From Aspergillus flavus (lineage: Eukaryota; Ascomycota; Eurotiomycetes; Eurotiales; Aspergillaceae): DNA of 64,000 nt. Numbering within the stretch: the first letter of the stretch is position 1; the number at the start of each line of letters is the position of its first letter. The notes under the pieces were generated by a model, which saw only the letters and a list, made by a program, of their open reading frames with translations, did not search any database and was not told the DNA's origin. The stretch lies in the NCBI RefSeq assembly GCF_009017415.1, contig NC_092409.1, positions 4,526,001-4,590,000 of the forward strand. Reading direction: 5' to 3'. Shown here piece after piece: positions 37,828 through 47,060 of this stretch. A program made the translations under genes and the position numbers.

Positions 37828-39377
37828 GGTGGATGATTGTCGTTCTAAAGAGCGTCAGTGATTGCCTGTTGTTGATTGCCAAGGGAGGGGGTTCTTACAA
37901 GGATATCGAAGAGGGAGAAAGACAGGTCAGGAAGGGAAGTCTTGAGGATAAGGATATGATGATTGATTGAGTGAAGATGATAATGAAGAAAGAAAAGCGA
38001 AAGGAGGGGAAGCGAGGAAAGAGGAGATATTTGAATGTATCGATGGAGCCATGAGGATGGAGGGGGAACTGAGGGGAATGAAGTCAGTTTCACCGGAAAG
38101 GTACGAGTCCATACATCTGATCTGATACTATCCAATCCCCTACTACAATACAGTACCAAGCAGTATAACTTCTTACCAGGTTCACTGTCCTCCGGGTCCA
38201 CTCGGCCAATGCCAGCAGGACCTCACCGAGTGGGTCCCATCAGTTGACTGTTTCTTTAACGTCAGAAAGCGCTGGAAGATGCGCCCAATTCGGTCTTAGC
38301 CGTATCGATGCCTTATTTACAACCCCTTGTCTGGTCAAAGTATAATACCGCACCTGACCGGGGTGATACTCCATTCGATACGATACTACTTGATCTTAAC
38401 TTCCCCCGCTTACCGTCTAGTGTGGTGGTTGAGAAGACAGTCCAAACAACAACATTGAGGGTCAAAGCTACGACCAGACCAGAAAATGACTTCATAGAAT
38501 CAGCCAGAACTCGGCCCCACTCGGTCCGTCGCAAACAAACAACGACTAAATCAATTTACCTACGTATTTAGGGACGGGTGACTTCACTCCCCCCCACTTC
38601 GTGTCCCGCAATAACCTCATCAAACCCCCAAACAAGGCACACGACGAGAAAAGCCAGCGAAAGGAGAACAGAGAGAACCTCCAGGAACCACCCTATCGAA
38701 ACAATTTGGTTCCTGATGGGGCTGAACCTGGATTTCCATGTCAGAAGCTTTTTTCGAGACGGCGGACCCTGACCACCATCACTGATATCATCCATCCACG
38801 GAACCCGTCCATGGTTCTGGACAAGGGACACGCGCGCACTTGTATGTATGCATGTATGTCCCTCCGGAAATCCAAACCGCAAACACTCTCCACGGCTGCT
38901 CCACTTTTTTTTTTCCCCTTTCCCACCACAACCCTAGCTGTTAGGTCGGTCCTTACTGCTACTTCCCGTCAACAGAGGTTATTCCTCATTGCCTTGAAAA
39001 AGACTGAATTCACGCATCAGATGATACAGTACTTGGCGCCCATGGAAAACATGCAATATTAGTATGCATAATGGCGTTTCGAGCACGTTGCCGAGGTCGA
39101 TGGAGAAGGAAAGTAGAGTGAGAAAGACCAAGAATGCTGCCAAGACAACAATGAATCTAGCCCCTAGTGTTGGCCCTTGCTAGTCAGTCTCAGCTTTTCA
39201 GTCAATGGCATTAGGACCAGAGCGAGATCCCTGAAAGCAGTTGCGATAATATTGCCAACAGGACATGTAGAGCAGCCTCGAATTAAATAAAGCTTGTGGC
39301 TTGGGTTGTATGACCCCAGGGCCCCCAAGTTTGCGAAATAACTTTGTGCGAAATATATATTCAATTCGAGTACTGAG
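37828..39377. other. Intergenic: dehydrogenase promoter and flank
   Basis: The first few hundred bases are the promoter of the minus-strand dehydrogenase; the leader on the minus strand near 37900-38010 is T/C-rich. A run of 11 T lies at 38906-38916. Open frames on both strands (for example 38568-38882 and 38601-39062) overlap each other without protein-like features. No RNA gene was recognised. Confidence 0.5.
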
Positions 39378-39452
39378 AAACCCCGTTAGTTGCAAGGATA
39401 TCAGCCAGGAATTCGCCTTGCAACTAACAGGGTATTGCAACTAACGGGGTTT
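39378..39452. repeat. Perfect 18-bp inverted repeat, MITE-like or transposon end
   Basis: AAACCCCGTTAGTTGCAA at 39378-39395 is repeated exactly in inverse orientation at 39435-39452, enclosing 39 bp. A second, slightly altered right arm (TTGCAACTAACAGGGT) lies inside at 39419-39434. The 75-bp unit would form a strong hairpin. This structure resembles a tiny inverted-repeat element or the leftover terminus of a DNA transposon. No transposase was found next to it and no clear target-site duplication was seen. A transcription terminator is unlikely in this nuclear context. Confidence 0.6.
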
Positions 39453-39712
39453 TTACTATGATTGGCCGATAGGCTCACCGCCTGCAACACCACTAAATAT
39501 AATATATATATATAGAAAATGAAGCTACATAAGAGCTTGGAACTAGAGGAATTTTAAATCAATATTATTCACTTAACATTCCATCAGCTATCCCAGAGAC
39601 CTGAGATATTACTACAGTCGATATATGAAGCGCTAAACCAAGTACCACACACATATCATCAAGACCTTTGCTTCCTGCTCGCGAGCCCACTCAGCGAAGA
39701 GATAGATTCCCG

Positions 39713-40168
39713 AAGCGGAATGAGAAAAGAAAGCGTGCGAGCCTGGCATGCACTACATATCGAATAAAGAGGAAAAAGGTGAGCATTAATTTCAAGCTAT
39801 TTATACAGGATACTAATTAATTATAGGGTGCTAGTGGAAGGCCGTGCAATAAATATATTACATTAAATCGCGTCTGTCTTTTTAAGCCTTTGGAGGATAG
39901 GCGTCGCAAACTATTTCAAAAACACACAGAAAGCTAAGTCAACGATCTCTCGAACGTCCTCGAATCGTTATTGAGCGTTCTTCGAGACGATACAAATAAA
40001 AATGTGCAGGCACTGCGTCTCAACATACGACAAAATGTCTTAGCACAGAATACCATAGAGGATCTACAGAAATTGCTAGTACTGGTTAAGTCCACCCGCG
40101 CGGGCGGGCAGTGTAACAAAGAGTGGCAGAAGATAAGTGTTAATCCGATCGTAGAGGGCCCAGTATAG
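39713..40168 (+). pseudogene. Remnant of a Zn(II)2Cys6 transcription factor with RIP-like damage
   Basis: Exon-like pieces 39713-39778 and 39827-39937 join across a well-formed 48-nt intron (GTGAGC donor, TACTAAT branch, TTATAG acceptor) to give KRNEKRKRASLACTTYRIKR, KK|GASGRPC, NKYITLNRVCLFKPLEDRRRK. This follows the zinc-cluster pattern RKRxxxACxxCRxxKxxCxGxxPCxxCxxxxxxCxF, but three of the six cysteines are lost, two of them as Tyr (TAT). A stop (TAA at 39935) follows, and the same frame then continues LSNVLESLLSVLRDDTNKNV and LAQNTIEDLQKLLVLVKST, which matches the leucine-rich segment that follows the finger in many Aspergillus regulators. The TGY-to-TAY changes fit repeat-induced point mutation. 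It cannot bind zinc as such. Its target genes are unknown; the nearby FAD oxidoreductase is a candidate. Confidence 0.6.
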
Positions 40169-40513
40169 AGGCAATAATAATCTATACAATATGAACTGGA
40201 AAGCGTGATTGTCCTGATAAGCATCGTGGCTAGCCTAGCAAGATATACAGTTGCAAACGCCCATTTAATAAGATTATCGTGAAAAATCTCTTCATATTGA
40301 TGTCAATGCGCCATACAGCCACAGTAGTTTATATGTTGTAAGTGTAATCAAAGATACTGGGCCCTGGCCCACACCGGTCTACATTGAATGGATAATTCAA
40401 TACCGAGTGGGTTTGTAGTCTTACCTAGCGGAGAAACATATTAGATCTGGATGTTGACCTACTGCATTTCGTACGGTGATCAATATATCAGACTAGCGGG
40501 AATTCCAATAGAC

Positions 40514-40800
40514 AGCAGGGTGAGACAGACTGCAAGGTAGGGACCGACTGCAGAGCAGAGACCGACGACAGAGTAGGAACCTATTAGATGGAAGGAATTT
40601 ATTACAAAATAGGAACCGACTTCAGAAATAGAGACCGATTGACGAGCAAGAATACACCGTAGAGAAGGAACATCATGGAGTAGGGACCGACTGGTTCGTA
40701 GGAATTGAATGCGGGGTAGAAACCGACTGGAGGGTAGAAACCCACCATGGAGTAGGGACCGACTGGAGAGTAAGGATCGACTTCAGAGAGTAGGGAAATC
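40514..40800 (+). repeat. Degenerate minisatellite, period about 18 bp
   Basis: About 15 head-to-tail units built on a consensus near CAGAGTAGGGACCGACTG. The best units are GGTAGGGACCGACTG (40534), GAGTAGGGACCGACTGG (40678 and 40751) and GGGTAGAAACCGACTGG (40715). Unit length drifts between 16 and 19 bp and many units carry G-to-A and C-to-T changes. Weaker copies of the core reappear at 40835 (GTGAGGATCGACTG) and 40957 (AAGTAGGGACCGGCT). In one frame the right half reads as repeated GVGTDW-like hexapeptides but ends at a stop, so it may derive from a repeat-containing coding sequence or be plain satellite. Confidence 0.75.
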
Positions 40801-41406
40801 CACTAATAATCGGCTAAGGATAGGACCAAAAAAAGTGAGGATCGACTGAGAGTTAATGCGGCACCAAACTGTATCGCACAGTTCCGAGAAGATACTGACA
40901 GCGGAGCAGACACCTTCCAGAACGGAACCGTGTACAGGGTAAAAATCTATGGTAAAGTAGGGACCGGCTAAAGGTGTTGGGGGAGTGAGAATCGCCTGCA
41001 GGATAAACAGTGACAACTGAGTATGGAACAGTTGAAGGTGAATGCCACGGATATACATGAAGCTTACATGATGAGCGGAGGACATACGGTGTGGCGGACC
41101 CACATAGCTCATCTGGGTTCCCCTGAACGCGAGGGAGCTCCTTTTCTTTCCCTTCCTCGCGCTACGTCTTGTATCTAGAGTCGACTATAGTTGCTCTTAA
41201 CATTGATCTTCATCTTGAGACGCTATCTACCTCTACGTATACGAGAGACCCTCACAGTGAAATCCGGATCAAGTGGTTCCCAGGAGACCTCGAGCTCCTG
41301 GGAGTTCATGGGCCAGACTCTGGGAGCGTCTGAGTGGTGAACTGGGATCACGAGGTCAACTCTGAATCGTGAAACTTCTCGAAGTTCCGTACAGTGCCCA
41401 GACACT
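40801..41406. other. 3' flank of the FAD oxidoreductase gene
   Basis: Between the minisatellite and the stop of the minus-strand FAD oxidoreductase. It contains scattered weak copies of the minisatellite core. Open frames on the minus strand (40783-41112, 41223-41471) show no family features. Nothing else was recognised. Confidence 0.45.
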
Positions 41407-43066
41407 TTAGTTTCGTGGATCCAATTTGAAACCCCCTGTGCAGCCACTCTGAAATAGCCCGTCTGGATCATACTTTCTACTGACCTCGGTCAGGAAGCGC
41501 AGGTTCTCCTCGCCGTATCCTTCTAACGGTCGTTGCCACTGCGCACAGTAGTTCAGGTAGCGGAAACGATGGCCCTTCCCGTTGGCCGTGGCGACCGCCT
41601 CAATAGCCTCAATAGTTTCACGAATAGTCGCATATACATGCCTATCATCCCCTGCTTGTTGCCAATACACGGAGAAACTGAGGATGACGAGCGCATCATC
41701 CGTTTCCTCGTGAATACCGAGCACATTCGTATCACCTTTCGCGGCCCACGAAGGCAGAAGCGGTTGCATGACAATCGTCCAGATCAGCCCCTTCACCCTC
41801 CGTAGCGACCCAATGGCCTTCTCATGGGCGGCACGTGCGGCAAATATCGTATGCAGGTCGTTCTTGATGGTTGTCGTACCGAAGGACCATCTTTGGCCTG
41901 GCGGGGAGGTGCTGCTCATTTCAATCACGGCGGAAGTCACTGTGCGGGGTCTGAACGTGCTCCACAGGCGCCAAAGAGACGCGAACCTTGAAGTCTTCCA
42001 ATAATCTGGCCAGCCCTTGGGTTCTTCCGACAGATTCGTATAGGCCAGGTGAACCGTGACTATCTGCATGCCTACCGGCTGTACGTATGTGAAGCAGGTA
42101 ATGGGGGGTGCCGCGTGGGGATCGACATCTGCACGACCGATCTTGGGATCCGAGCGTTTTACGCTGTCATGGAAGGCTACGATTGCCTTGGCTGACTGAG
42201 AATTGGGGGCGTACAAAAATCCGCTCCAGATCTTTGTTGACGGAAAACATCGCACCGTAAAGCGCGTGACAACGCCGAAGTTGTTTGAGCCGCCTTTCAG
42301 GGCACGCCAGAGGTCGGAATGTGACTGGGCGGTGGCCGTGACGATGTTCCCGGACGCAAGAACAACTTCGTAGGCGAGGACATTTGAACACGCCAGGCCG
42401 AAGCGAGGTGTGAAAAAGGATATCCCGCCTATATAGATGGTCAGCTGAAACGCATCGACGGGGAACAGTTATCTGACCCCCCAGTGTATACCCAGCCACC
42501 CCAACGTCGGAGCTTCTGCCTCCTACCGCCGTAAGACCCTCACGATCTAGGAGGCGCAACACATCGACCCACCGGGTCCCTGCTCCAAGGGCTACGCTTT
42601 CTCTGTCATCAGAGACCGTGACCTCCCGCATCAGAGTCAGGTCGATCAACACGCCTCCTTTGGCGCTTGCACCTCCAGGAACAGGAGACTGACCGCCTCC
42701 CCGGACAGCGAACAGGACATCGTCACAACCCCCGGTTGACGGCCTTTGTCTGCCATGTTCCCGCTTGAGGATGTTGATGACGCTGGCTACCTCACTAGCC
42801 TCTCGTGGCTGAACGATGCAGGCTTGCCTGACCTCGCGCTCCTGCTGGGCCCAGTAGGAGTCTATAGACTTGCGGAAGGCGTCCTTATCACTGTGCGAAA
42901 GTACAATGTGCGGCAGCGCCTCTACGAGCTTCTGACTTATCAGACTCTGGTTCGTTGGAAGCTTGAGCTGCCGTTGCGCTCCAGGGGGGTATTTCGTCCT
43001 TCTAAGAACCCAAAGAACCGCCGTCACGGCTGATGCAATCCCCAACAAATACAGAAGATTGGCCAT
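41407..43066 (-). CDS. FAD-linked oxidoreductase (PCMH fold, berberine-bridge type)
   Basis: FAD-dependent oxidoreductase of the berberine-bridge-like family, 536 residues; members often act in secondary metabolism or sugar and alcohol oxidation. Exons: 43066-42478 and 42428-41407, intron 49 nt, joined in the glycine stretch GYTLGG|GISFFTPRFG. The N-terminus has a membrane anchor or uncleaved signal (LLYLLGIASAVTAVLWVL). The FAD domain shows VQPREASEVASVI, FAVRGGGQS and GGVLIDLTLM, then SHSDLWRALKGGSNNFGVVTRFTV. The C-terminal BBE segment is RYLNYCAQWQRPLEGYG followed by LTEVSRKYDPDGLFQSGCTGGFKL. Gln126 stands where many members carry the FAD-linking His (RxGGH), so the cofactor may be bound non-covalently. 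The neighbourhood (decayed zinc-cluster regulator, unknown genes) suggests an accessory pathway; substrate unknown. Confidence 0.88.
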
Positions 43067-44079
43067 GTTCTTTTATGGCTGGAGTCACAGGGGGTAGTTT
43101 GGCCGACAGGGCCCCCGTCAGCTGCCATGACGGTAAGGGGCCGCAGACGACTTCGAATCTCACGTGCGTTGGAGGCTGGTGTCGTTGGGTCAGCGTGTAG
43201 CCACTAACTTGATTGGTAACAATGGCGCCAAGAAACTATCGAGCCAGTATGCGACGTGGGAGGCGATCTGTGAAACTTCTATGGACGTCAGCATTAGAAG
43301 CGCTCCGTTCGACCCAAAGGTGGGGCTAGCACGACTTGAGACGGCGAACGCGACTCACCCGTGGTTCTCTCCTGCGTCTCCGCGAAGTTGATCCGAGATA
43401 TAAAAATATTCTCCGCCTTGCCTCGACAATTGTGAAGAATCTGAAGATCAGGCAAGCTGTGGACCGGTAGTGTGTCAGCTTTATGAGCTCCACCTGTCAT
43501 CAGGAACAACGCCAGAAGGTCTATTCGCTTGCACAAAGCTACATTTTTACATTTTGTTTTCCCTTAGGGACTCTTTCCCCTTCAGGGACTTCGCCACCAA
43601 CCCCTTCTTACAACCCCCCCCTCTCTCCCCGCGGACTTTTTTCCATCATATCGCCATATCTCCTTATTCTGATATATATATACCGCTTTTCTATTCGCCG
43701 ATTTGAGTCCCAGATGGGATCCAAATCACCCAATCGGCCTCCTGCTCCGTTGGACGTGTTGGAGGCTTGAGGTAATTGGCAGAGACGCCGATCATGTGTC
43801 ATGGTCTGAAACGCCGTGGCCTTGGGTTGTAACTATAAGAAGCAGGGTCACCGCCGTGGATGGGACCTTCAGCGCGCCCTTTAGTGAGCCACTGACTGTG
43901 GAAAATGATGCGCCAAAACGGAAGTCTCCTTATAAGCCCTTCCAACCCCGCAGCCATGGCTAAGTCACTCCGCAGCTGCTATTGTTTCCATCTACTTGCC
44001 AATTTCATCCCCTAACAGGGTGTTCACGTTGTTGTCTAATATATCGCCTGCGTGTATACTTCCGTCTCCTCCGTACACT
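43067..44079. other. Divergent intergenic region
   Basis: About 1 kb between the divergent FAD oxidoreductase and the 246-aa ORF. A C/T-rich tract runs from about 43600 to 43660 on the plus strand, followed by ATATATATATA at 43672. CGG and CCG triplets that zinc-cluster factors could bind occur, but without a convincing pair. No gene was recognised. Confidence 0.5.
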
Positions 44080-44872
44080 ATGTCTCCCCCAACACGGTTC
44101 TTTGGATTCTTCCAGGCAAAGCAGGCCCCCCAGAGCCGGCTCTCGCCGGCGGAATCGAAACAGGCCGTGGATGAGGTAAATGTAAGCTTATTGTTGGACT
44201 ATTCTACGCAGGCGGTAATCTCTCCAGGCCTATGCTAGTTGCCTCGATCTTCATGCCCGCCTCGGGTCTCTTGACGATACTCAGTGGATTGAACTCTCGC
44301 ATCGTTGTTCAGATCTAGGATTCGGGATTGTCGACATCCCGACAGAAGTGGGCTGTCCCAACGACTGTGCCAAGCATCGGGATAATAGCGGAGGTGGTGG
44401 AAACTTATCTATCGATAGTTCTTCCAACCCGTCGACAGTGCCGTCATCCTGCACATCTTCATGGAAACCTCAGTTCGAGAGAATCGCAAGGCAGGTCCTG
44501 GATTCGACCGGACTGCCACATATACAATCTCGACACGGCAGTGATACTCCCAGCTCAGGTCACGCGCAGGAGCACCTTCCGCTTCCAGCTTTGACCGATA
44601 ATGGAATCCATGACTCGCAATCACAGGTGGATATTGTCACGGACTCTTTCTGGAATTGCCAGGATAGCTCTCAGATCCAAGACAACCAAACATCTTATGG
44701 ACCAGGAAATGCTGCCGCTCTTAGCTCGATCCAGGGACTGCAAAATGATCTCATAGATTTCCATCGGAGCAGTACCCTGGATGGTATTAACGCACCCCCA
44801 GCAAATACGAACTACCACAGCCAGCTAATCTCCCCAATGATAGCAGAGGTGGACGCCGTCGATGCTGTATAG
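44080..44872 (+). CDS. Uncharacterised protein, about 246 aa
   Basis: Two exons, 44080-44175 and 44228-44872, joined in phase 0 across a 52-nt intron (GTAAAT donor, CAG acceptor). The N-terminus reads MSPPTRFFGFFQAKQAPQSR, then AYASCLDLHARLGSLDDTQW and DLGFGIVDIP. The rest is rich in Ser, Asn, Gln and Asp (for example NSGGGGNLSIDSSSNPS) and probably disordered. No named domain, signal peptide or membrane segment is evident. The last 61 bp overlap the 3' end of the minus-strand gene at 44812-45392. Coding status is supported by the clean splice join and continuous frame; function is unknown. Confidence 0.6.
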
Positions 44873-45392
44873 CCATCAATGTGACTAAGATCCCCGCTAA
44901 AGAGTGACCGGTGCAGTTTTTTCCACGCGTATGCGCAATGTGTAACATGGTAGTCCATTGTAGTGTAGAGGCTCTCAAAGTCGCCTTCTCGCGCGAAACT
45001 TTCGTTCACCTGCTGTATTCCAACTCATCCAACGACCAGGTCCAGTTTTTTGAGCCGAGAAATTCCTCCATTAGCGGCTCGCCAAAGCACGCTGGTGGCA
45101 CCCAAGTGAACGTGGTCGAGTCAAAGCGGCAACCTGCAGCTCGTGCCTCAGAAGTTGAGCTGCCGCAGTTGAACTGGAATTGAGGTGCTGATGTTGTCTC
45201 CGCGGGTTTCATCTGGTCGTAGGCCAAATCGAAGAACATGAATACTCCCATGCCAAAGCACAGGGAAACTGCCACCAGTGCAAGAACGATGTTGATATCG
45301 CACAATCGGCCAGACGGATCCCTTGTCTTTATAGCAAGCTGCTCCGCATCTGGGCTATCATGTTCTTCTTTTGGGACGCTGACGTAGGACAT
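44812..45392 (-). pseudogene. Single-pass membrane protein gene with a frameshift
   Basis: Belongs to a large fungal family of small membrane proteins, common near secondary-metabolite genes, with no agreed function. From the ATG at 45392 it reads MSYVSVPKEEHDSPD, a membrane helix (INIVLALVAVSLCFGMGVFMFF), then the family signature CGSSTSEARAAGCRFD, FTWVPPACFGEPLMEEFL and NWTW. The frame then hits TGA at about 45006 (after LDELEYSR), while the expected continuation, FAREGDFESLYTTMDYHVTHCAYAWKKLHRSL, is present at once in the next frame to 44812. Spacing between NWTW and the HxxHC part fits homologues only if a single base is missing; an intron of 24-35 nt would be too short. It is either a recent pseudogene or a base-calling error. 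A GTG at 45009 opens the second part. Confidence 0.65.
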
Positions 45393-45718
45393 ATGCCACG
45401 GTGCTGATAGCGGTGATAGATTTGGGGACGGGAGTCTGATGCGATGAGTTTTGCTAGTAGGGCGCAGACTTATAAGCAAAGCCCAATACCGACACCTAGG
45501 TTCAACTATATGCATAGAATTGAATTCCCTTACAGTATTCGGCACGGCATGATTATTCCACAGCCCCTTTTGATGGTGGATAAATGGTATGTCTACCATA
45601 ATTTCATGCAAGCAAGGGGGTCTGATTTAAAATTAACCGTCCCGGAAATCATTTCCTTCAAGGCCCAGTCGTACAATACCAAGGACACTCATTCATATAT
45701 TTAGCACATCGCGGAGTT

Positions 45719-46200
45719 ATGCAGAATGCCAACGGTCAACCTGATAATCAGGTTGAAAAAAGGGAGGCTGCACTCGAGCCCTGCTGTGGTTTTAAGTGCT
45801 ATAAGGTAAGTGATTGACCCAATTTGAAGAGAAAACTTCCAGGACATAGGACTGACTGATGTGTAATATGTACAGTACGGAAACGGGGTAAGTGGTTGGC
45901 CTAGGCTTTAAAGGAAACTCTCAGGACTGACTGAAATGTGATGCGGTATGAGTAGGAGGTAAGTAATTATTAACCAGGGGCTAAAGCTAATGGTGGCCTT
46001 TGTGGTGCAACTGAAGGTGTAAGTAGTTGGCCTGTTCTTGAGAAGAGGCTTTCAGTCTACAGTGCTAATTTGATGTGCCATGCAAATAGTGTCGGAGCTG
46101 CTGGCCTATGTGTCGTGATTGCCATGGGTTGGTGGACGAGAACGCGAAAAAACAATGTCTCGAAGGACGTTGTCGCTCCAGCAACCCTACTGCGTTTTAG
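45719..46200 (+). CDS. Putative small cysteine-rich precursor peptide, multi-intron
   Basis: Exon-like pieces give a short cysteine-rich protein, not otherwise recognised. Exon A (45719-45805) starts with MQNANGQPDNQ, then VEKREAALEPCCGFKCYK and a GTAAGT donor. Exon B (45876-45887) encodes YGNG, a possible 3-nt exon (45956-45958) encodes Glu, and the last exon (46090-46200) starts CRSCWPMCRDCHG, continues with QCLEGRC and ends at TAG. All are in phase if 45959-46089 is removed as one intron. Lys-Arg followed by Glu-Ala is a Kex2-type site with a dipeptide tail, as in processed secreted peptides, and about ten cysteines fit a disulphide-rich mature part. No signal peptide exon was found upstream, so the gene may be 5'-truncated. 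No homologue comes to mind; function is not inferred. Confidence 0.45.
45806..46089 (+). repeat. Series of mutually similar intron-like units
   Basis: Four units start with GTAAGT at 45806, 45888, 45959 and 46019. The first, second and fourth are 68-71 nt and alike throughout: GTAAGT plus a (G)TTGRCC block near the 5' end, a purine-rich stretch, CTYYCAG in the middle, a GACTGACT or GTGCTAAT branch-like site, then TGTG and an AG end. The third is more diverged. They sit between short coding pieces of the cysteine-rich ORF. This is the pattern of introns multiplied from one another, as described for introner-like elements in some fungi. Removing units 3 and 4 separately would leave 2 nt and break the frame. 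Confidence 0.6.
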
Positions 46201-46682
46201 GATATTTTTACCTACGCAGCAGAAAAAGGGTTCACAAACTGAGTCACAGAAATTGGGAACAGCATGTATCAGCTAGAAATGTTGTATCAGTTGGCTCTAT
46301 ATGTGGGAATGGCCAGAGGCTTCCTCTTGAAAAATAATCGCTTCGTATCTTCCGTTTTCGATTGCTATGTGATACCCGTCGGGTGTCGATAACTTCCCGT
46401 TGCCAGGGAGATGGATCTTGTTGTGCGACTATCTTCTGTAATCTGATCGTTGATCCGATCCCGTCTCCAGTTAAGGATCCCGATTGTCCTCTCCTTCGAT
46501 AGCGACGACTTCGCACATAAGCAGGCTGGGGCTGTAGAGGAATATTCTGCTCTCGTGGAGGAGCCGCAACGGGGTCTACATTAGGCAGGAGTAGCGTAGG
46601 GTTTGCGGAACGCAAAAATGAGAATAGCGTATCCAACTACAAAAGGACCAATTTATCACGCCATGATCGAGGAGCATCGTGA

Positions 46683-46850
46683 ATCGGCGAACAGTTATCT
46701 GCGACAGTCAAAAACCTTGGGAACCTCTACAGGGCTCAGGGCAAGTCAAAAGCGGCCGAGGAGATGTACCAGCGAGCCCTGGCAGGCAAGGAGAAGGCAT
46801 TTGGTCCTGACCACTCGGAAACCGGTACAGCGGTAAACAATCAGTTCTAG
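46683..46850 (+). pseudogene. Scrap of a kinesin-light-chain-type TPR repeat protein
   Basis: An open segment bounded by stops reads LSATVKNLGNLYRAQGKSKA then AEEMYQRALAGKEKAFGPDH, ending SETGTAVNNQF. This is one and a half tetratricopeptide repeats of the type (LGNLYxxQGKxxEAExMYQRALxGxEKxLGPDH) that forms the C-terminal arrays of fungal NB-ARC/NACHT-TPR proteins. No further repeats or nucleotide-binding domain are visible on either side, so it is a detached fragment of a larger gene. The 46201-46682 stretch before it and 46851-47060 after it hold nothing recognisable. Confidence 0.65.
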
Positions 46851-47060
46851 CCCGGTCTATGTTTCGAATCCTACAGGTTGATGTCACCTACGGAGTATAC
46901 TGTACAATGGAGGCCCTCGCAAAGAAAAAGCAAGTTAGCGGGCAGGCAAAACTATTAGTTATATTTTGGTCAAGGAGGATAAACGCCCCGAGGATAGGAA
47001 TATGGTCATCGCAATGTCGGAACAAGTCATGGCAGGGATACCAGCCCATTAGTGACACGT

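Noticed and set aside
39971..40168. A separate 65-residue gene
   Set aside because: The segment continues the frame of the upstream zinc-cluster remnant after a single stop and matches the leucine-rich region usual there, so it is part of that pseudogene.
45001..45035. A 35-nt intron restoring the frame of the membrane-protein gene
   Set aside because: It has GT and AG ends and the right phase, but is shorter than any intron seen here and would remove residues that homologues keep between NWTW and the HxxHC part.
46244..46636. Minus-strand open frame of 130 codons (…RRYRRRGQSGSLTGD…)
   Set aside because: It has no standard start in context, no recognisable family and ends without supporting signals. 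A possible TAG acceptor at its 5' end is too little to call a gene.
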